Shown piece by piece: positions 7,774-17,018 of a DNA stretch of 64,000 nucleotides (positions are counted from its first letter, which is position 1; the number at the start of each line of letters is the position of its first letter). The translations under genes and the position numbers were made by a program. The notes beneath the pieces were generated by a model. It was not told the DNA's origin. It did not search any database and saw nothing but the letters and a program-made list of their open reading frames with translations. The DNA comes from Occallatibacter riparius (GTDB lineage Bacteria; Acidobacteriota; Terriglobia; Terriglobales; Acidobacteriaceae): positions 3,348,001 to 3,412,000 of the forward strand of contig NZ_CP093313.1 of the NCBI RefSeq assembly GCF_025264625.1, written 5' to 3'.

Positions 7774-8712
7774 ATGAAGAGGGATTTGATAGAAGTTGAA
7801 GGCCTGGAGATCAGGATCACGGGACGCCGGCTGCGGACGGCGCAGCTCGAGGGAGACTTCTATCAGTTTTTGAAGGATCCGGAGTCGGTAATTGCCGCGT
7901 TGCGAGCGACGCCTGATCGGCCGGACCTGTTTACGTTTATGCAGAGCCTTGCGGATGTCACGCCGAAGTACAAGTACCCGATGGAGTGGGACAACATGGC
8001 GGTCATCAGTGTGAGCACGTTCGACCACTGGATGAACCATCAGATCTCCGCCAAGCCGCGGAATCAAATGAGGCTGGCGGCTAAGCGGGGCGTGGAATTG
8101 CGCGAGGTGCCGTTCAGCGAAGAGCTGGTGCGCGGCATCAAGAGGATCTACGACGAGACGCCGGTGCGGCAAGGCCGCATGTTCCCGCATTACAAAGAGG
8201 ATTTCGAAAGCGTTTATGCGGCCGAAGCGACGTTTCTGGATCGCGCTATTTTTCTGGGCGCATATCTGGGCGAGGAACTGATCGGGTTTGTGAAGCTGGT
8301 GGCGGACGAGGATTGGAACCAGGTGGGGATGATGAACATCCTGTCGCTGATCTCGCAGCGGGATAAAGCGCCGAACAATGCGCTGGTGGCAGAGGCGGTT
8401 CGGACGTGCGCGAATCGCGGCATTCCCAACCTGGTGTACTTCCGCTTTGCGCAGGGCAAGCGCCAACGCGGCGGTGTGATTGACTTCAAGCTGCACTGCG
8501 GTTTCAGGCGTGTGGATGTGCCCCGGTATTATGTTCCGCTTACGCCGTGGGGCCGAGCGGCGCTGCGGCTTGGATTGCATCATCGGCTGCGCGACCGGCT
8601 ACCTGAGGGTTTGAGCGAGAAGCTCAAGGAATTGCAGAAGAGATGGCATGAGCAGAGAACGCTCGAGAAAGCGAGCATTGGAAAGATAAACCCATGGAGG
8701 CTTTTCGATTGA
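7774..8712 (+). CDS. GNAT/FemAB-like acyltransferase in the exopolysaccharide operon
   Basis: This 312-residue protein has no membrane segment or signal peptide. The middle part (DRAIFLGAYLGEELIGFVKLV, then NALVAEAVRTCANRGIPNLVYFRF, then HCGFRRVDVPRYY) has the strand-helix order of a GNAT or FemAB-type acyl transferase. Such genes in polysaccharide operons decorate sugars with acyl or aminoacyl groups. No substrate can be named. It follows the deacetylase fusion by 15 bases and is clearly cotranscribed. The assignment rests on fold-like pattern, not on a strong motif. Confidence 0.6.
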   Translation: MKRDLIEVEGLEIRITGRRLRTAQLEGDFYQFLKDPESVIAALRATPDRPDLFTFMQSLADVTPKYKYPMEWDNMAVISVSTFDHWMNHQISAKPRNQMRLAAKRGVELREVPFSEELVRGIKRIYDETPVRQGRMFPHYKEDFESVYAAEATFLDRAIFLGAYLGEELIGFVKLVADEDWNQVGMMNILSLISQRDKAPNNALVAEAVRTCANRGIPNLVYFRFAQGKRQRGGVIDFKLHCGFRRVDVPRYYVPLTPWGRAALRLGLHHRLRDRLPEGLSEKLKELQKRWHEQRTLEKASIGKINPWRLFD

Positions 8713-8749
8713 TCGGGCGGGGATCTGGTCGCCGGCTCTTTCACGCTGT

Positions 8750-10129
8750 ATGAAATACGCAGCCACCGCCATCACGGTCGTGTTCATCTGCTGGCTTTTC
8801 CAAATGGACCGGCACGAGCAGAGGCGCGCGTCATGGGTTGTATGGATTCCGGTGATCTGGTTCGGCATTATTTGCTCGCGGCCGGTGTCTGTGTGGCTGC
8901 AGCCGAACCGCGACACGAACTACGTGGAGCGTTTTACGGAAGGCAGCCCGGTTGATGCGACGGTGTATGGACTGCTCATCCTGGTTGGGCTTCTGGTGCT
9001 GAATAGACGCGCCGCACGTATGAAGCAGTTTCTCCAGTTGAACCTGCCGCTGTTGTTGTTCTTCCTGTATTGCGCAGTGAGCCTGTCTTGGTCGGACGCG
9101 CCGATGGTGGGGTTCAAGCGCTGGATCAAGGCCGTGGGCGACCTGGTGATGGTCCTGCTGGTGCTCACGGATGTTGATCCGGAGCATGCGATCAACCGGA
9201 TGTATGCGCGCGTGGGGTTCGTGCTGCTGCCGATGTCGGTGCTGTTCATCGTTGCTTATCCGGCGCTTGGGACGATGTACGACGCGACGGAACACGTGAC
9301 GATGTACACGGGCGTCACGACATTCAAGAACGAACTGGGTGTGCTGTGCATGGCGTGCGGATTGGGTGCGCTGTGGTCGCTGATCGGGGCGTATAAGGAT
9401 CGTGCCATGATGAACCGCGGGCGGCACATGATCGCGCAGGGGATTACGTTTCTGCTGGCGCTGGGGCTGGTGATCCGCGCGGATTCGATGACGTCGTTCT
9501 CGTCGTTCCTGCTGGCGGGTGCGGTGATGGTGCTGGCATCACTGCCCTGGATGGAACGCAGGGCGCCGGTGCTGGTCGGCGTGTTTGTGACTGCGGTTGC
9601 GGCGGCGGGGTTTTCGCTCTTCCTCAGTTCGGGTGCAGGCATTCTGGAGTCGCTGGGGCGGAACTCGACGCTGACGGGAAGGACGACGATATGGAAGGCG
9701 GTGCTGGCGCAGAAGATCAACCCGCTGACGGGGGCGGGCTTCGAGAGTTTCTGGATGGGTGACCGCATGGAGGCAGTATGGTCCATGAGCCAGCGAGGGA
9801 TTCAGCAGGCGCATGACGGGTATCTGGAACTGTATTTGAACCTGGGCTGGATGGGTCTGGCACTGATTGGGGTGCTGATTGTGACTGGGTTCTATGCGGG
9901 CCTGGCGCTGTATCGAAGGGATGCGCAGGCGGGACGGCTGCGCATAGCGCTAATGACGGCGGAACTGGTGTATGTGTTCACGGAGGCTGGGTTCCGGATG
10001 ATGAGCCCGGACTGGTTGGCGTTCCTGCTGGCGATCACTGTGATGCCGTTGGCAGCGGCTCCCGATGCAAATGCGGTTCGCTTGTTTGAGCTGGGGCGGA
10101 GGCGCAGGGAAGTTCGCGTTCTGCAGTAG
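8750..10129 (+). CDS. O-antigen polymerase/ligase-type membrane protein (Wzy/WaaL superfamily)
   Basis: The 459-residue protein is almost entirely hydrophobic helices (about ten to twelve), with a larger polar loop containing GRNSTLTGRTTIWK and, further on, the motif AHDGYLELYLNLGWMGL. These are the conserved marks of the Wzy_C/O-antigen ligase superfamily: an arginine-rich periplasmic loop and the H-N/G-x-Y/F-L stretch. In an operon with an initiating transferase and a Wzx flippase it most likely polymerises repeat units in the periplasm. A ligase role cannot be excluded. Confidence 0.85.
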   Translation: MKYAATAITVVFICWLFQMDRHEQRRASWVVWIPVIWFGIICSRPVSVWLQPNRDTNYVERFTEGSPVDATVYGLLILVGLLVLNRRAARMKQFLQLNLPLLLFFLYCAVSLSWSDAPMVGFKRWIKAVGDLVMVLLVLTDVDPEHAINRMYARVGFVLLPMSVLFIVAYPALGTMYDATEHVTMYTGVTTFKNELGVLCMACGLGALWSLIGAYKDRAMMNRGRHMIAQGITFLLALGLVIRADSMTSFSSFLLAGAVMVLASLPWMERRAPVLVGVFVTAVAAAGFSLFLSSGAGILESLGRNSTLTGRTTIWKAVLAQKINPLTGAGFESFWMGDRMEAVWSMSQRGIQQAHDGYLELYLNLGWMGLALIGVLIVTGFYAGLALYRRDAQAGRLRIALMTAELVYVFTEAGFRMMSPDWLAFLLAITVMPLAAAPDANAVRLFELGRRRREVRVLQ

Positions 10130-10174
10130 AGGGCGGGAGAGTGTGAGTGATGCACGGCAGATTGAGGAGAGGGT

Positions 10175-11755
10175 TTGAGGCCGTTTGACGCTAGTGGCGC
10201 ATTTGCGCCGTCGGTTCCGCGTGGCGGGAAGGCGCTGCGCAGCCTGGCGGTGCGAGGCGCGGGGATGAACATCTTCTCGGGCGTGATGTCGCTGGGGATC
10301 CAGGTGGCGGCGACGGTCGTACTGGGGCGCATCCTTGCGCCGCGCGACTTTGGGCTGGTGGCGATGGTGCTGACGTTCAGTATGCTGCTGGCAAATACGC
10401 CGAACAACGGATTTATCGACGCTATTCTGCAGCGCAAAGAGATCAACGAATCGCTGGCGAGCAATCTGTTCTGGATCAGCACTGGCATTGCGGTGACGCT
10501 GACGGGTTTGTTTGCGCTGGCAGCGCCGCTGGTTGCGCGCTTCTACAACGAGCAGACGGTGATTCGCATTGCCGTCGCGCTGTCGCTGCAGATTCTTCTG
10601 ACATGCGCGCCGACGGTGCATGCGGCGCTGCTACGGCGAGCGATGCTGTTTCCTTCGCTGGCGATGAACGACATTGTTGCGCGCGCGATGGGCGTGGTGA
10701 CGTCGATTGTGCTGGGGTTGGCGGGTTGGAGTTACTGGGCGCTGGTGGCCGGGCAACTGATGATGTCGCTGAGCACGGCGGTGGGTGTGTGGATTCTTTG
10801 CGCGTGGATGCCGAAGAGTCCGGCGGTTGAGGAGACGCGCGATGCGCTGAGGTTCGCAGGGCATATCGGAGTCCGGTACAGCATCAACTACTTCGTTCGG
10901 AACTTCGACAACCTGCTGGTAGGTTGGCGCTTCGGCGCGAATCCGCTGGGGTATTACAAGAAGGCTTACGACCTGTTTGCGATGCCGATGACGCAGTTGG
11001 TTTCGGCCAATGCGAACGTGGCGGTGTCGGCTCTGAGCCGGGTGCGCGATGATCGCGCGCAATGGACGCGCTATGTGCTGGGCGCACTGGGGATGCTGGC
11101 GTTCATCGGGATGGCGCTGGCAGGCGATCTGACGCTGATTGGCAAGGATGTGATCCGCGTGCTGCTGGGGCCGAACTGGGGAACCGCCGGGTGGATCTTC
11201 ACGTTTTTCGCGCCGGCAATCGGGATCATGATGGTGAGCGGCGTGCATGGGTGGATCCATGTGTCGCTGGGGCATGCGGAGCGCTGGCTGAAGTGGGGCA
11301 TCTTTGAGTGGGCCGTGACGTGTGCGCTGTTCTTAGCGGGATTGCCGTGGGGGCCGCAAGGAGTGGCGGTTGCGTGGAGCGCGTCGTTCTGGGCGCTGAC
11401 GCTGCCTTCACTCTGGTATGCGGGCAGGCCGGTGGATTTTGGAGTGATGCCGGTGGTGCGGGCGATCTGGCGGTATATTGTCGCTTCGCTGGCGGCGAGT
11501 GTTGCGGCGTATGCGGTTCTGGCGCACAGCTGGTGGCTGAGGAATCTTGAGGATACGGCCGGGGCGCTGTTGAGGATTGTCTGCGTGACGGCGACGTTCG
11601 GCGTGCTGTATCTGGCGGCGGTGGTTGTGCTGCATCGCGGGCCGGCGCCGCTGCGGACGATGGTTACGCTGATAGGCGAGCTGCGGGGGCGAAGGCGGCC
11701 GGCCACAGTCGCAAATAACACTTCGAGGGTAGTAACTGCGCCGTCAGTGGAATAG
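10175..11755 (+). CDS. Wzx-type lipopolysaccharide/exopolysaccharide flippase
   Basis: This 526-residue integral membrane protein of the MOP superfamily (polysaccharide_synt type) has about twelve to fourteen helices. The early stretch VRGAGMNIFSGVMSLGIQVAATVVLGRILAPRDFGLVAMV is typical of Wzx/TuaB/AmsL exporters, as is NPLGYYKKAYDLFAMPMTQLVS midway. It should flip the lipid-linked repeat unit to the periplasm. The start is a TTG at 10175 with GAGGAG correctly spaced. An ATG at 10265 is an alternative but would cut into the conserved N-terminus. Confidence 0.88.
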   Translation: MRPFDASGAFAPSVPRGGKALRSLAVRGAGMNIFSGVMSLGIQVAATVVLGRILAPRDFGLVAMVLTFSMLLANTPNNGFIDAILQRKEINESLASNLFWISTGIAVTLTGLFALAAPLVARFYNEQTVIRIAVALSLQILLTCAPTVHAALLRRAMLFPSLAMNDIVARAMGVVTSIVLGLAGWSYWALVAGQLMMSLSTAVGVWILCAWMPKSPAVEETRDALRFAGHIGVRYSINYFVRNFDNLLVGWRFGANPLGYYKKAYDLFAMPMTQLVSANANVAVSALSRVRDDRAQWTRYVLGALGMLAFIGMALAGDLTLIGKDVIRVLLGPNWGTAGWIFTFFAPAIGIMMVSGVHGWIHVSLGHAERWLKWGIFEWAVTCALFLAGLPWGPQGVAVAWSASFWALTLPSLWYAGRPVDFGVMPVVRAIWRYIVASLAASVAAYAVLAHSWWLRNLEDTAGALLRIVCVTATFGVLYLAAVVVLHRGPAPLRTMVTLIGELRGRRRPATVANNTSRVVTAPSVE

Positions 11756-11829
11756 GCAAGGGTGGCGGGGGGCTGTTCTTCTTCTAGATGGGATCGTGTA
11801 TCGCGGAAGCGACTCAAGGGATATTCAAG

Positions 11830-13041
11830 ATGAAAGTTTGCATGCTCGCCTACTCGTTTTACGACGCTGATAACCGGGTGCGCCGCTATGCCGAGGCGCT
11901 GGCGCGGCGTGGCGACGAGGTGGACGCGATCGCGGTAGGGCACGCGGGTCAACCGGCGGTGGAGACGATCAATGGCGTGCGGGTGTTCCGGGTGCAGAGC
12001 CGGGTCCGGGATGAGCGGGGGCCGCTCAGCTATCTGTTGAAGATTCTGCTGTTCTTCATCCGGTCCATGTGGTTTCTCACGAAGGGTGCGTTCAGCGAGC
12101 CGTACGATCTGATCCATGTTCACAACCTGCCGGACTTCGAGGTATTCGCGACGGTGTTCCAGCGGATGCGCGGGGCGCGGGTGATCCACGATATGCACGA
12201 GGTGGTGCCGGAGTTCTACGCGAGCAAGTTCAAGATTGGCGAGCGTTCGATGATCTTTCGGCTGCTGGCCCTGGTGGAGAAGCTCTCAATTGCGTTTGCG
12301 GATCACGTGATCGTGGTGAACCACCTGGTGGAGGAGACGGTGCTGAACCGCGGCAGCGTGCGGCCGGAGAAGTGCTCGGTGATCCTCAACTATCCCGACC
12401 CACGGATTTTCTGGCGTTCTGCGCGAAAGAGGATGAGCACGGGCAGGGACGGCGAGTTTGTGATCTGCTACCCGGGCACGCTGAGCCGGCACCAGGGAGT
12501 GGACCTCGCGGTGGAGGCGGTGGGGCTTTTGCGGGAGAGGGCGCCGGGGCTGAAGTTTTTGATCATCGGCGACGGGCCTGAGCGCGAGAATCTGAAGAAG
12601 CTGATTCGGGAGCGCGGTCTTGAGGATCGCGTGTCGCTGACGGGACTGGTTCCGCTGGAGGAAGTTGCTGAGGTTATGGCGACGATCGACCTGGGCGTGG
12701 TGCCGAAGCGCAAGGAAGGGTTCGGCGATATTGCGTTCAGTACCAAGACGATGGAATTCATGGCGATGGGTGTGCCGGTGCTGGCGTCGCGCACACGGAT
12801 TGATGAGTTTTATTTCGGCGGTGGGAAGGTGGAGTTCTTCGAGTCAGGGAATGCGTCCGATCTGGCGGAGAAGATTCTGGCATTGATGGATGAGCCGGAG
12901 CGGATGACGGAACTGCGCAGGAACTGCGCAGGGTTCATTGCGAAGAACAACTGGACGGCCAAAGAGGAAGAGTACTTCGCCCTGGTGGATGGGATTACGC
13001 GTAAGGCGCGGCCAATGGAGTGTGCGGCGCTGAGCATGTGA
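11830..13041 (+). CDS. Family 4 glycosyltransferase
   Basis: This is a GT-B fold enzyme. MKVCMLAYSFYDADNRVRRYAEAL opens the acceptor domain; the donor domain has VICYPGTLSRHQGVDLAVEA, LIIGDGPERENL and the EX7E-like region around DIAFSTKTMEFMAMGVPVLAS. The ATG at 11830 is chosen over 11788 because AAGGG sits about eight bases upstream and the protein then begins directly at the first beta strand. It should extend the repeat unit. The stop TGA overlaps the next ATG by one base, so the secreted enzyme downstream is translationally coupled. Confidence 0.88.
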   Translation: MKVCMLAYSFYDADNRVRRYAEALARRGDEVDAIAVGHAGQPAVETINGVRVFRVQSRVRDERGPLSYLLKILLFFIRSMWFLTKGAFSEPYDLIHVHNLPDFEVFATVFQRMRGARVIHDMHEVVPEFYASKFKIGERSMIFRLLALVEKLSIAFADHVIVVNHLVEETVLNRGSVRPEKCSVILNYPDPRIFWRSARKRMSTGRDGEFVICYPGTLSRHQGVDLAVEAVGLLRERAPGLKFLIIGDGPERENLKKLIRERGLEDRVSLTGLVPLEEVAEVMATIDLGVVPKRKEGFGDIAFSTKTMEFMAMGVPVLASRTRIDEFYFGGGKVEFFESGNASDLAEKILALMDEPERMTELRRNCAGFIAKNNWTAKEEEYFALVDGITRKARPMECAALSM

Positions 13042-14870
13042 TGAAGGCTGCGCGGCGGGGAATTCGGTGGTATTCGGGAACGATACTCTTGCTTGCGCTT
13101 GCGTCTTACTGCGGCGCGCAGAGCTGGAAGCCGCTTCTGGCGGAGGACCGGGGGATCGACTGGTCGCAGGCTGGAGTAGGAGTGATTCCGGCGCGGGAAG
13201 TGAACTGCGCAACACTCAAGCCCACGGCGACTCTTGAACAAATCAATGCTGCGCTAGCGGCCTGTCCTTCGGGGCAGGCCGTGTTTCTTGAACCGGGAAC
13301 GTATGCGATTGGCGGGACTGTGCGGGTGCCGTCGAATGTAACGCTGCGCGGGGCCGGTGCGGACAAGACGATCCTGAACGCTACGGGCGCGGGAGACGCC
13401 GTGATTGCGATGGGGTCAGGCGGTGTGCCGTTTCGTCCTCGGGTGATCAAGGGCGGTGCGGCGCAGAATTCGACGCAGATTGAACTGGTTTCGGCTGCGG
13501 GGATCGCGGTGGGGAAGTACCTGGTGATCACGGAGCGGAATGATCCGACGTATGTGACGGCGGCGGGGAGCGGCGGTAATTGCAACTGGTGCGACGGCGG
13601 CTGGACGAAAGACGGCAGCATGGCGCGCGGGCAGATTGTGGAGGTGACGGCGGCAATCGGCAATACGCTGACGGTTGCGCCGGCGCTCTATTCGGCTTAT
13701 ACGTATGAGGCCGTTGCGGTGCCGTCCGCGATGGCTGCAAGCCACGCCGGCGTGGAAGACCTTCAGGTGAGGGCGAACAATACCGGATATGCGACGAATT
13801 TCCTAATGGACATGTGTGCGTATTGCTGGTTGCGCGGCGTGGAAGGGAACTACGCGGACGGCGACCATGTGACGATCCGGTGGGGATATCGCGATGAAGT
13901 ACGCGACAGCTATTTCTCGAACGCGTATCTGCATGTGCCGGGCGCGCATGATTCGGATATTGTGCTGGCACTGAAGACGAGCGGGTCGCTGATTGAGAAC
14001 AACATCATCGAGCGCACACATGAAGCAGTGATGCCGCAGTGGGGCGCAGCGGGGAACGTGATCGCCTACAACTACACGATGGGCGAGTTCGACAGCGATG
14101 CCGCGAATGTGATGATCGGCGGGGTGAATTATCACGGCGCGCATCCGCAGTTTAATTTGCTGGAAGGCAATGTGCTGACCGCCATCTATGCGGATTCGGT
14201 GTGGGGCAGTTCGAGCGAGACGACGGCATTCCGGAACTGGGTGGTGGGCACGAATCGGATTTGCGGGCCGGTTATGGGGCGCGGGACAGTGGATTGCGGG
14301 AAAGGGCACTATGGGTTCCAGGCGGCCAGGGCAGTGCAGTTTTCGTACCTGAGTACGCGAAATAGCCTGATTGGGAACGTGATTGGAAGCGCGCAGATGC
14401 AGGCGCTGAAGGGATATTCGACCGCGGTTACGCAGACGCCGGTTCTTGAGTATCCGGAGAAGCGCGTGTACGAGGGGGCGGTGGGGATCACGTTCGGCTA
14501 CGGCAGCGCCAACGATGATGGAACGGGCGATGGATGCGGCGGCGGAATCGCGCCTTGCCATGCGGGGAAGACTTCAGCCACGACGCGGATGCATGGGAAT
14601 TTCAATAACGTGAGCGGCGGGATCGAGTGGATGCCCGGTTTGATGCGGAAGCTGCCGGCGTCGTTCTACCTGGCGGGGAGGCCGGCGTGGTGGGGCGCGA
14701 TTCCGTTTCCTGCGATTGGGCCGGACGTGACGGGTGGAATGGGACCGGGCGGGCACGTGTTTGGGAATCCGGCGCAGGCCTGTTACACGAAGGTTATGAA
14801 GGGAACCGATGGCGGAGCGGGGAGTCCGCTGGTGTTTAATGCGGAGCGATGCTATGGGCCGTGGAAGTGA
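13041..14870 (+). CDS. Secreted right-handed beta-helix protein, probable polysaccharide lyase or hydrolase
   Basis: The N-terminus is a signal peptide ending ALASYCGAQS. The body has the pectate-lyase-superfamily entry motif (ATLEQINAALAACPSG, FLEPGTYAIGGTVRVPSNVTLRGAGADKTIL). Short turn-rich repeats follow with many Asn residues (SLIENNIIERTHEA, GNVIAYNYTMGEF, FNLLEGNVL), typical of a parallel beta-helix. The catalytic class is not evident. As last gene of the operon it probably trims, cleaves or modifies the exported polymer. The ATG at 13041 overlaps the glycosyltransferase stop, and the start at 13020 would wrongly lengthen the signal. A strong terminator follows. Confidence 0.78.
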   Translation: MKAARRGIRWYSGTILLLALASYCGAQSWKPLLAEDRGIDWSQAGVGVIPAREVNCATLKPTATLEQINAALAACPSGQAVFLEPGTYAIGGTVRVPSNVTLRGAGADKTILNATGAGDAVIAMGSGGVPFRPRVIKGGAAQNSTQIELVSAAGIAVGKYLVITERNDPTYVTAAGSGGNCNWCDGGWTKDGSMARGQIVEVTAAIGNTLTVAPALYSAYTYEAVAVPSAMAASHAGVEDLQVRANNTGYATNFLMDMCAYCWLRGVEGNYADGDHVTIRWGYRDEVRDSYFSNAYLHVPGAHDSDIVLALKTSGSLIENNIIERTHEAVMPQWGAAGNVIAYNYTMGEFDSDAANVMIGGVNYHGAHPQFNLLEGNVLTAIYADSVWGSSSETTAFRNWVVGTNRICGPVMGRGTVDCGKGHYGFQAARAVQFSYLSTRNSLIGNVIGSAQMQALKGYSTAVTQTPVLEYPEKRVYEGAVGITFGYGSANDDGTGDGCGGGIAPCHAGKTSATTRMHGNFNNVSGGIEWMPGLMRKLPASFYLAGRPAWWGAIPFPAIGPDVTGGMGPGGHVFGNPAQACYTKVMKGTDGGAGSPLVFNAERCYGPWK

Positions 14871-14894
14871 GGGACGACCAGAAAATTGAAAGAG

Positions 14895-14930
14895 AAAGGC
14901 CTCCGCATTCGACGGAGGCCTTTTGGTTTG
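14895..14930. terminator. Bidirectional intrinsic terminator
   Basis: A perfect 11-base stem (14895-14905 with 14913-14923) closes a 7-base loop and is followed by TTTTGGTTTG. It lies between two convergent genes, the end of the exopolysaccharide operon and the GH51 gene, and can serve both. Confidence 0.85.
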
Positions 14931-14945
14931 GCTTGAGTTTGTGAG

Positions 14946-16907
14946 TCACTGCTGAGTGAGTTCGATGACCTGGATGGAGTAGCCCGGCATGGTGTGGCGG
15001 AGGCGCGATCCCTGCACTGGGATGGTGCTCTCCACCGGAACGATGTCCTTAGGGTGATCGATGGTGTTGGTGGCCTGGGTGTCTTTCGCGCTCAGGCTGA
15101 CGAGTTTTGCAGACGCGGCGAGCTTTGCGGCGGAGAAGTCGATGTCGACGGCCTGCGGAGCGGAAGAGCCGTTGACGAGCTTCAGGTAAAGCTTCTTCTT
15201 CGCGGCATCGCCAGTGATGGAGTAGAAGAACTTTCCGTCTGCGCCTTCAACCTTCGAGGCGAGAGTGTGATCGCCGATGTAAGAGCCGAACATGACCTGC
15301 GCGTAGTAGGCGGGCGAGCCGTAGCTCTTCGAGGTGTCGTAACCGATGAGGTCGGTTTCCCACTGCATCCCACCGGGATTCACGTTGACGAGCAGCGGTG
15401 CGTAAGAAGCCATGATGACGAGATCGCTGTTGCGCTCGAGGCCGGTCATCCAGGCGGCGTCGCCAAGAGCGGCGCCCATGTTGGGCGTGGGCGCACCTTC
15501 GCGCGTGGCCCATTCGCCGACGAAGACCTTGGGGCCCTTGCGGTCGGCATGATCGTAGTGTCCGCCGTCCCACTTCATTGGCGAGGAGGAATTTTCGCGG
15601 CTCGCGTCGTAGTGGTCTGCGTCCTTGAAGTTTTGCGTGGCGCGGACGTAGTAGTGCTCGTCGAGGACGTCGACGTCTTTGCTCTTTACTGGGGCGGTTG
15701 CGATCAACTTCAGATCGGGATACTTGGCACGGATTGCCTTGGCGAACTGCTCGTAGCGTGCGTCGTAGCTGCCGGAGCGATCGAACCACTCTTCGTTGCC
15801 GATCTCAACATAGGTGAGCTTGAATGGCTCGGGGTGTCCATCTTTGGCCCGCTCAGCGCCCCACTTTGTGCTGGTGGAGCCGGTCAGGTACTCGATTTCG
15901 TCGACCGCATCTTGCACGTAGGGATCGAGGTCGGCGCCGGGATTTACGTGATCGCCGTGCAGGGAGTAGCCGGCGTAGACAGCGAGCACTGGCTGCATCT
16001 TCAGGTCCTCGCACCACTCGAGGAATTCGAGGAGGCCCATGCCGTCGGTGGACCAGTAGCCCCAGGGGCTTTCGTGGCCGGGACGATCGACGCGGGGACC
16101 GATGGTCTTCTTCCAGTCGAAGTGATCGGAGATGCGGTTGCCCTCGACATAATTGCCGCCAGGGAAGCGCAGGAACTGCGGATGCATCGCGGCCATCTTC
16201 TCCATCAGGTCGGCGCGGAATCCGTTGGGACGGTTGTGGTAGGTGGGCGGAAAGATGGAGACGAGTTGCAGCCAGAGGGTTCCGGCATGACCAACGCTGA
16301 TGGCGAGGTGGTTCGCGGTGGAGGCTTCGATTGCGCCGGTCTTGAGGGTGAAGTTGTACTGCTTCCAATCGGTGCTGACGCTCTCGACTTTCGCGGTGGC
16401 CAGGGCTTTGCCGGTCTGGTTGGCGACGAGGCTGACGGTGATGGGGCCCATGTCAGAGGCGCCGGCCTTCGCGTAGAACGAGCCTTTGTACTCAGTGTTG
16501 GGTTTGAGGCCAAAGCCCCACCAGCCGGTATTGATGAGGCCAGCCTGGTTCTGGGCGTCGGCCTGCTTGATTTCGAGCTTGAGGCTGGACTTGAGAGCAT
16601 CGCTGGGGCCGGTGGAGGCGTCATGCTGCATGGTGGCGGAGGCGTTGCCCTGCTCAAGGAGGTACCAGTAGAGGATGCCGCTCCAGTCTCCGCGGAAGGT
16701 GGCGTTGCGGACCATCTCGGCGTAGATGCCGCCCTCGTAGGAGTAATTGATCTCCTCGGTCATGAGGCCGTAGAGCATGGGGCTGACGGGAGTGGAGGGC
16801 TGATCTGGATGAATGGAGAGGGTAATGGGATGCTGCTGCGCGTTGGCCAGAGAGGCGAGGGCGAGGGCGGAGCAGGCGAGGATGCCGGTAAACGCTTTCT
16901 GAAGCAT
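14946..16907 (-). CDS. Secreted GH51 alpha-L-arabinofuranosidase
   Basis: It hydrolyses terminal arabinofuranosyl groups from arabinan or arabinoxylan. A 23-residue signal peptide (ALALASLANAQQ) is followed by a carbohydrate-binding-like beta domain to about residue 220. The (beta/alpha)8 barrel contains FLRFPGGNYVEG, E372 in VEIGNEEW as acid/base and E465 in VFVGEWATR as nucleophile, exactly as in GH51. A C-terminal beta-sandwich ends in VIELTQQ. At 653 residues it is complete. It is periplasmic or secreted and suits growth on plant hemicellulose. It is monocistronic. Confidence 0.93.
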   Translation of the reverse strand: MLQKAFTGILACSALALASLANAQQHPITLSIHPDQPSTPVSPMLYGLMTEEINYSYEGGIYAEMVRNATFRGDWSGILYWYLLEQGNASATMQHDASTGPSDALKSSLKLEIKQADAQNQAGLINTGWWGFGLKPNTEYKGSFYAKAGASDMGPITVSLVANQTGKALATAKVESVSTDWKQYNFTLKTGAIEASTANHLAISVGHAGTLWLQLVSIFPPTYHNRPNGFRADLMEKMAAMHPQFLRFPGGNYVEGNRISDHFDWKKTIGPRVDRPGHESPWGYWSTDGMGLLEFLEWCEDLKMQPVLAVYAGYSLHGDHVNPGADLDPYVQDAVDEIEYLTGSTSTKWGAERAKDGHPEPFKLTYVEIGNEEWFDRSGSYDARYEQFAKAIRAKYPDLKLIATAPVKSKDVDVLDEHYYVRATQNFKDADHYDASRENSSSPMKWDGGHYDHADRKGPKVFVGEWATREGAPTPNMGAALGDAAWMTGLERNSDLVIMASYAPLLVNVNPGGMQWETDLIGYDTSKSYGSPAYYAQVMFGSYIGDHTLASKVEGADGKFFYSITGDAAKKKLYLKLVNGSSAPQAVDIDFSAAKLAASAKLVSLSAKDTQATNTIDHPKDIVPVESTIPVQGSRLRHTMPGYSIQVIELTQQ

Positions 16908-17018
16908 GTAGGTTTAACCCCTGTTCGAGACTCGGGAGGAGTATATCGCACTGGCCTGGAAATGCGATTTACCGTTGCTGAGGACCGCGTTGAGGTTCCG
17001 GACGAGGGCGGGGGACTG

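Noticed and set aside
11071..12198. 375-residue open frame on the minus strand
   Set aside because: It runs through the Wzx and GT4 genes antisense and has no recognisable domain.
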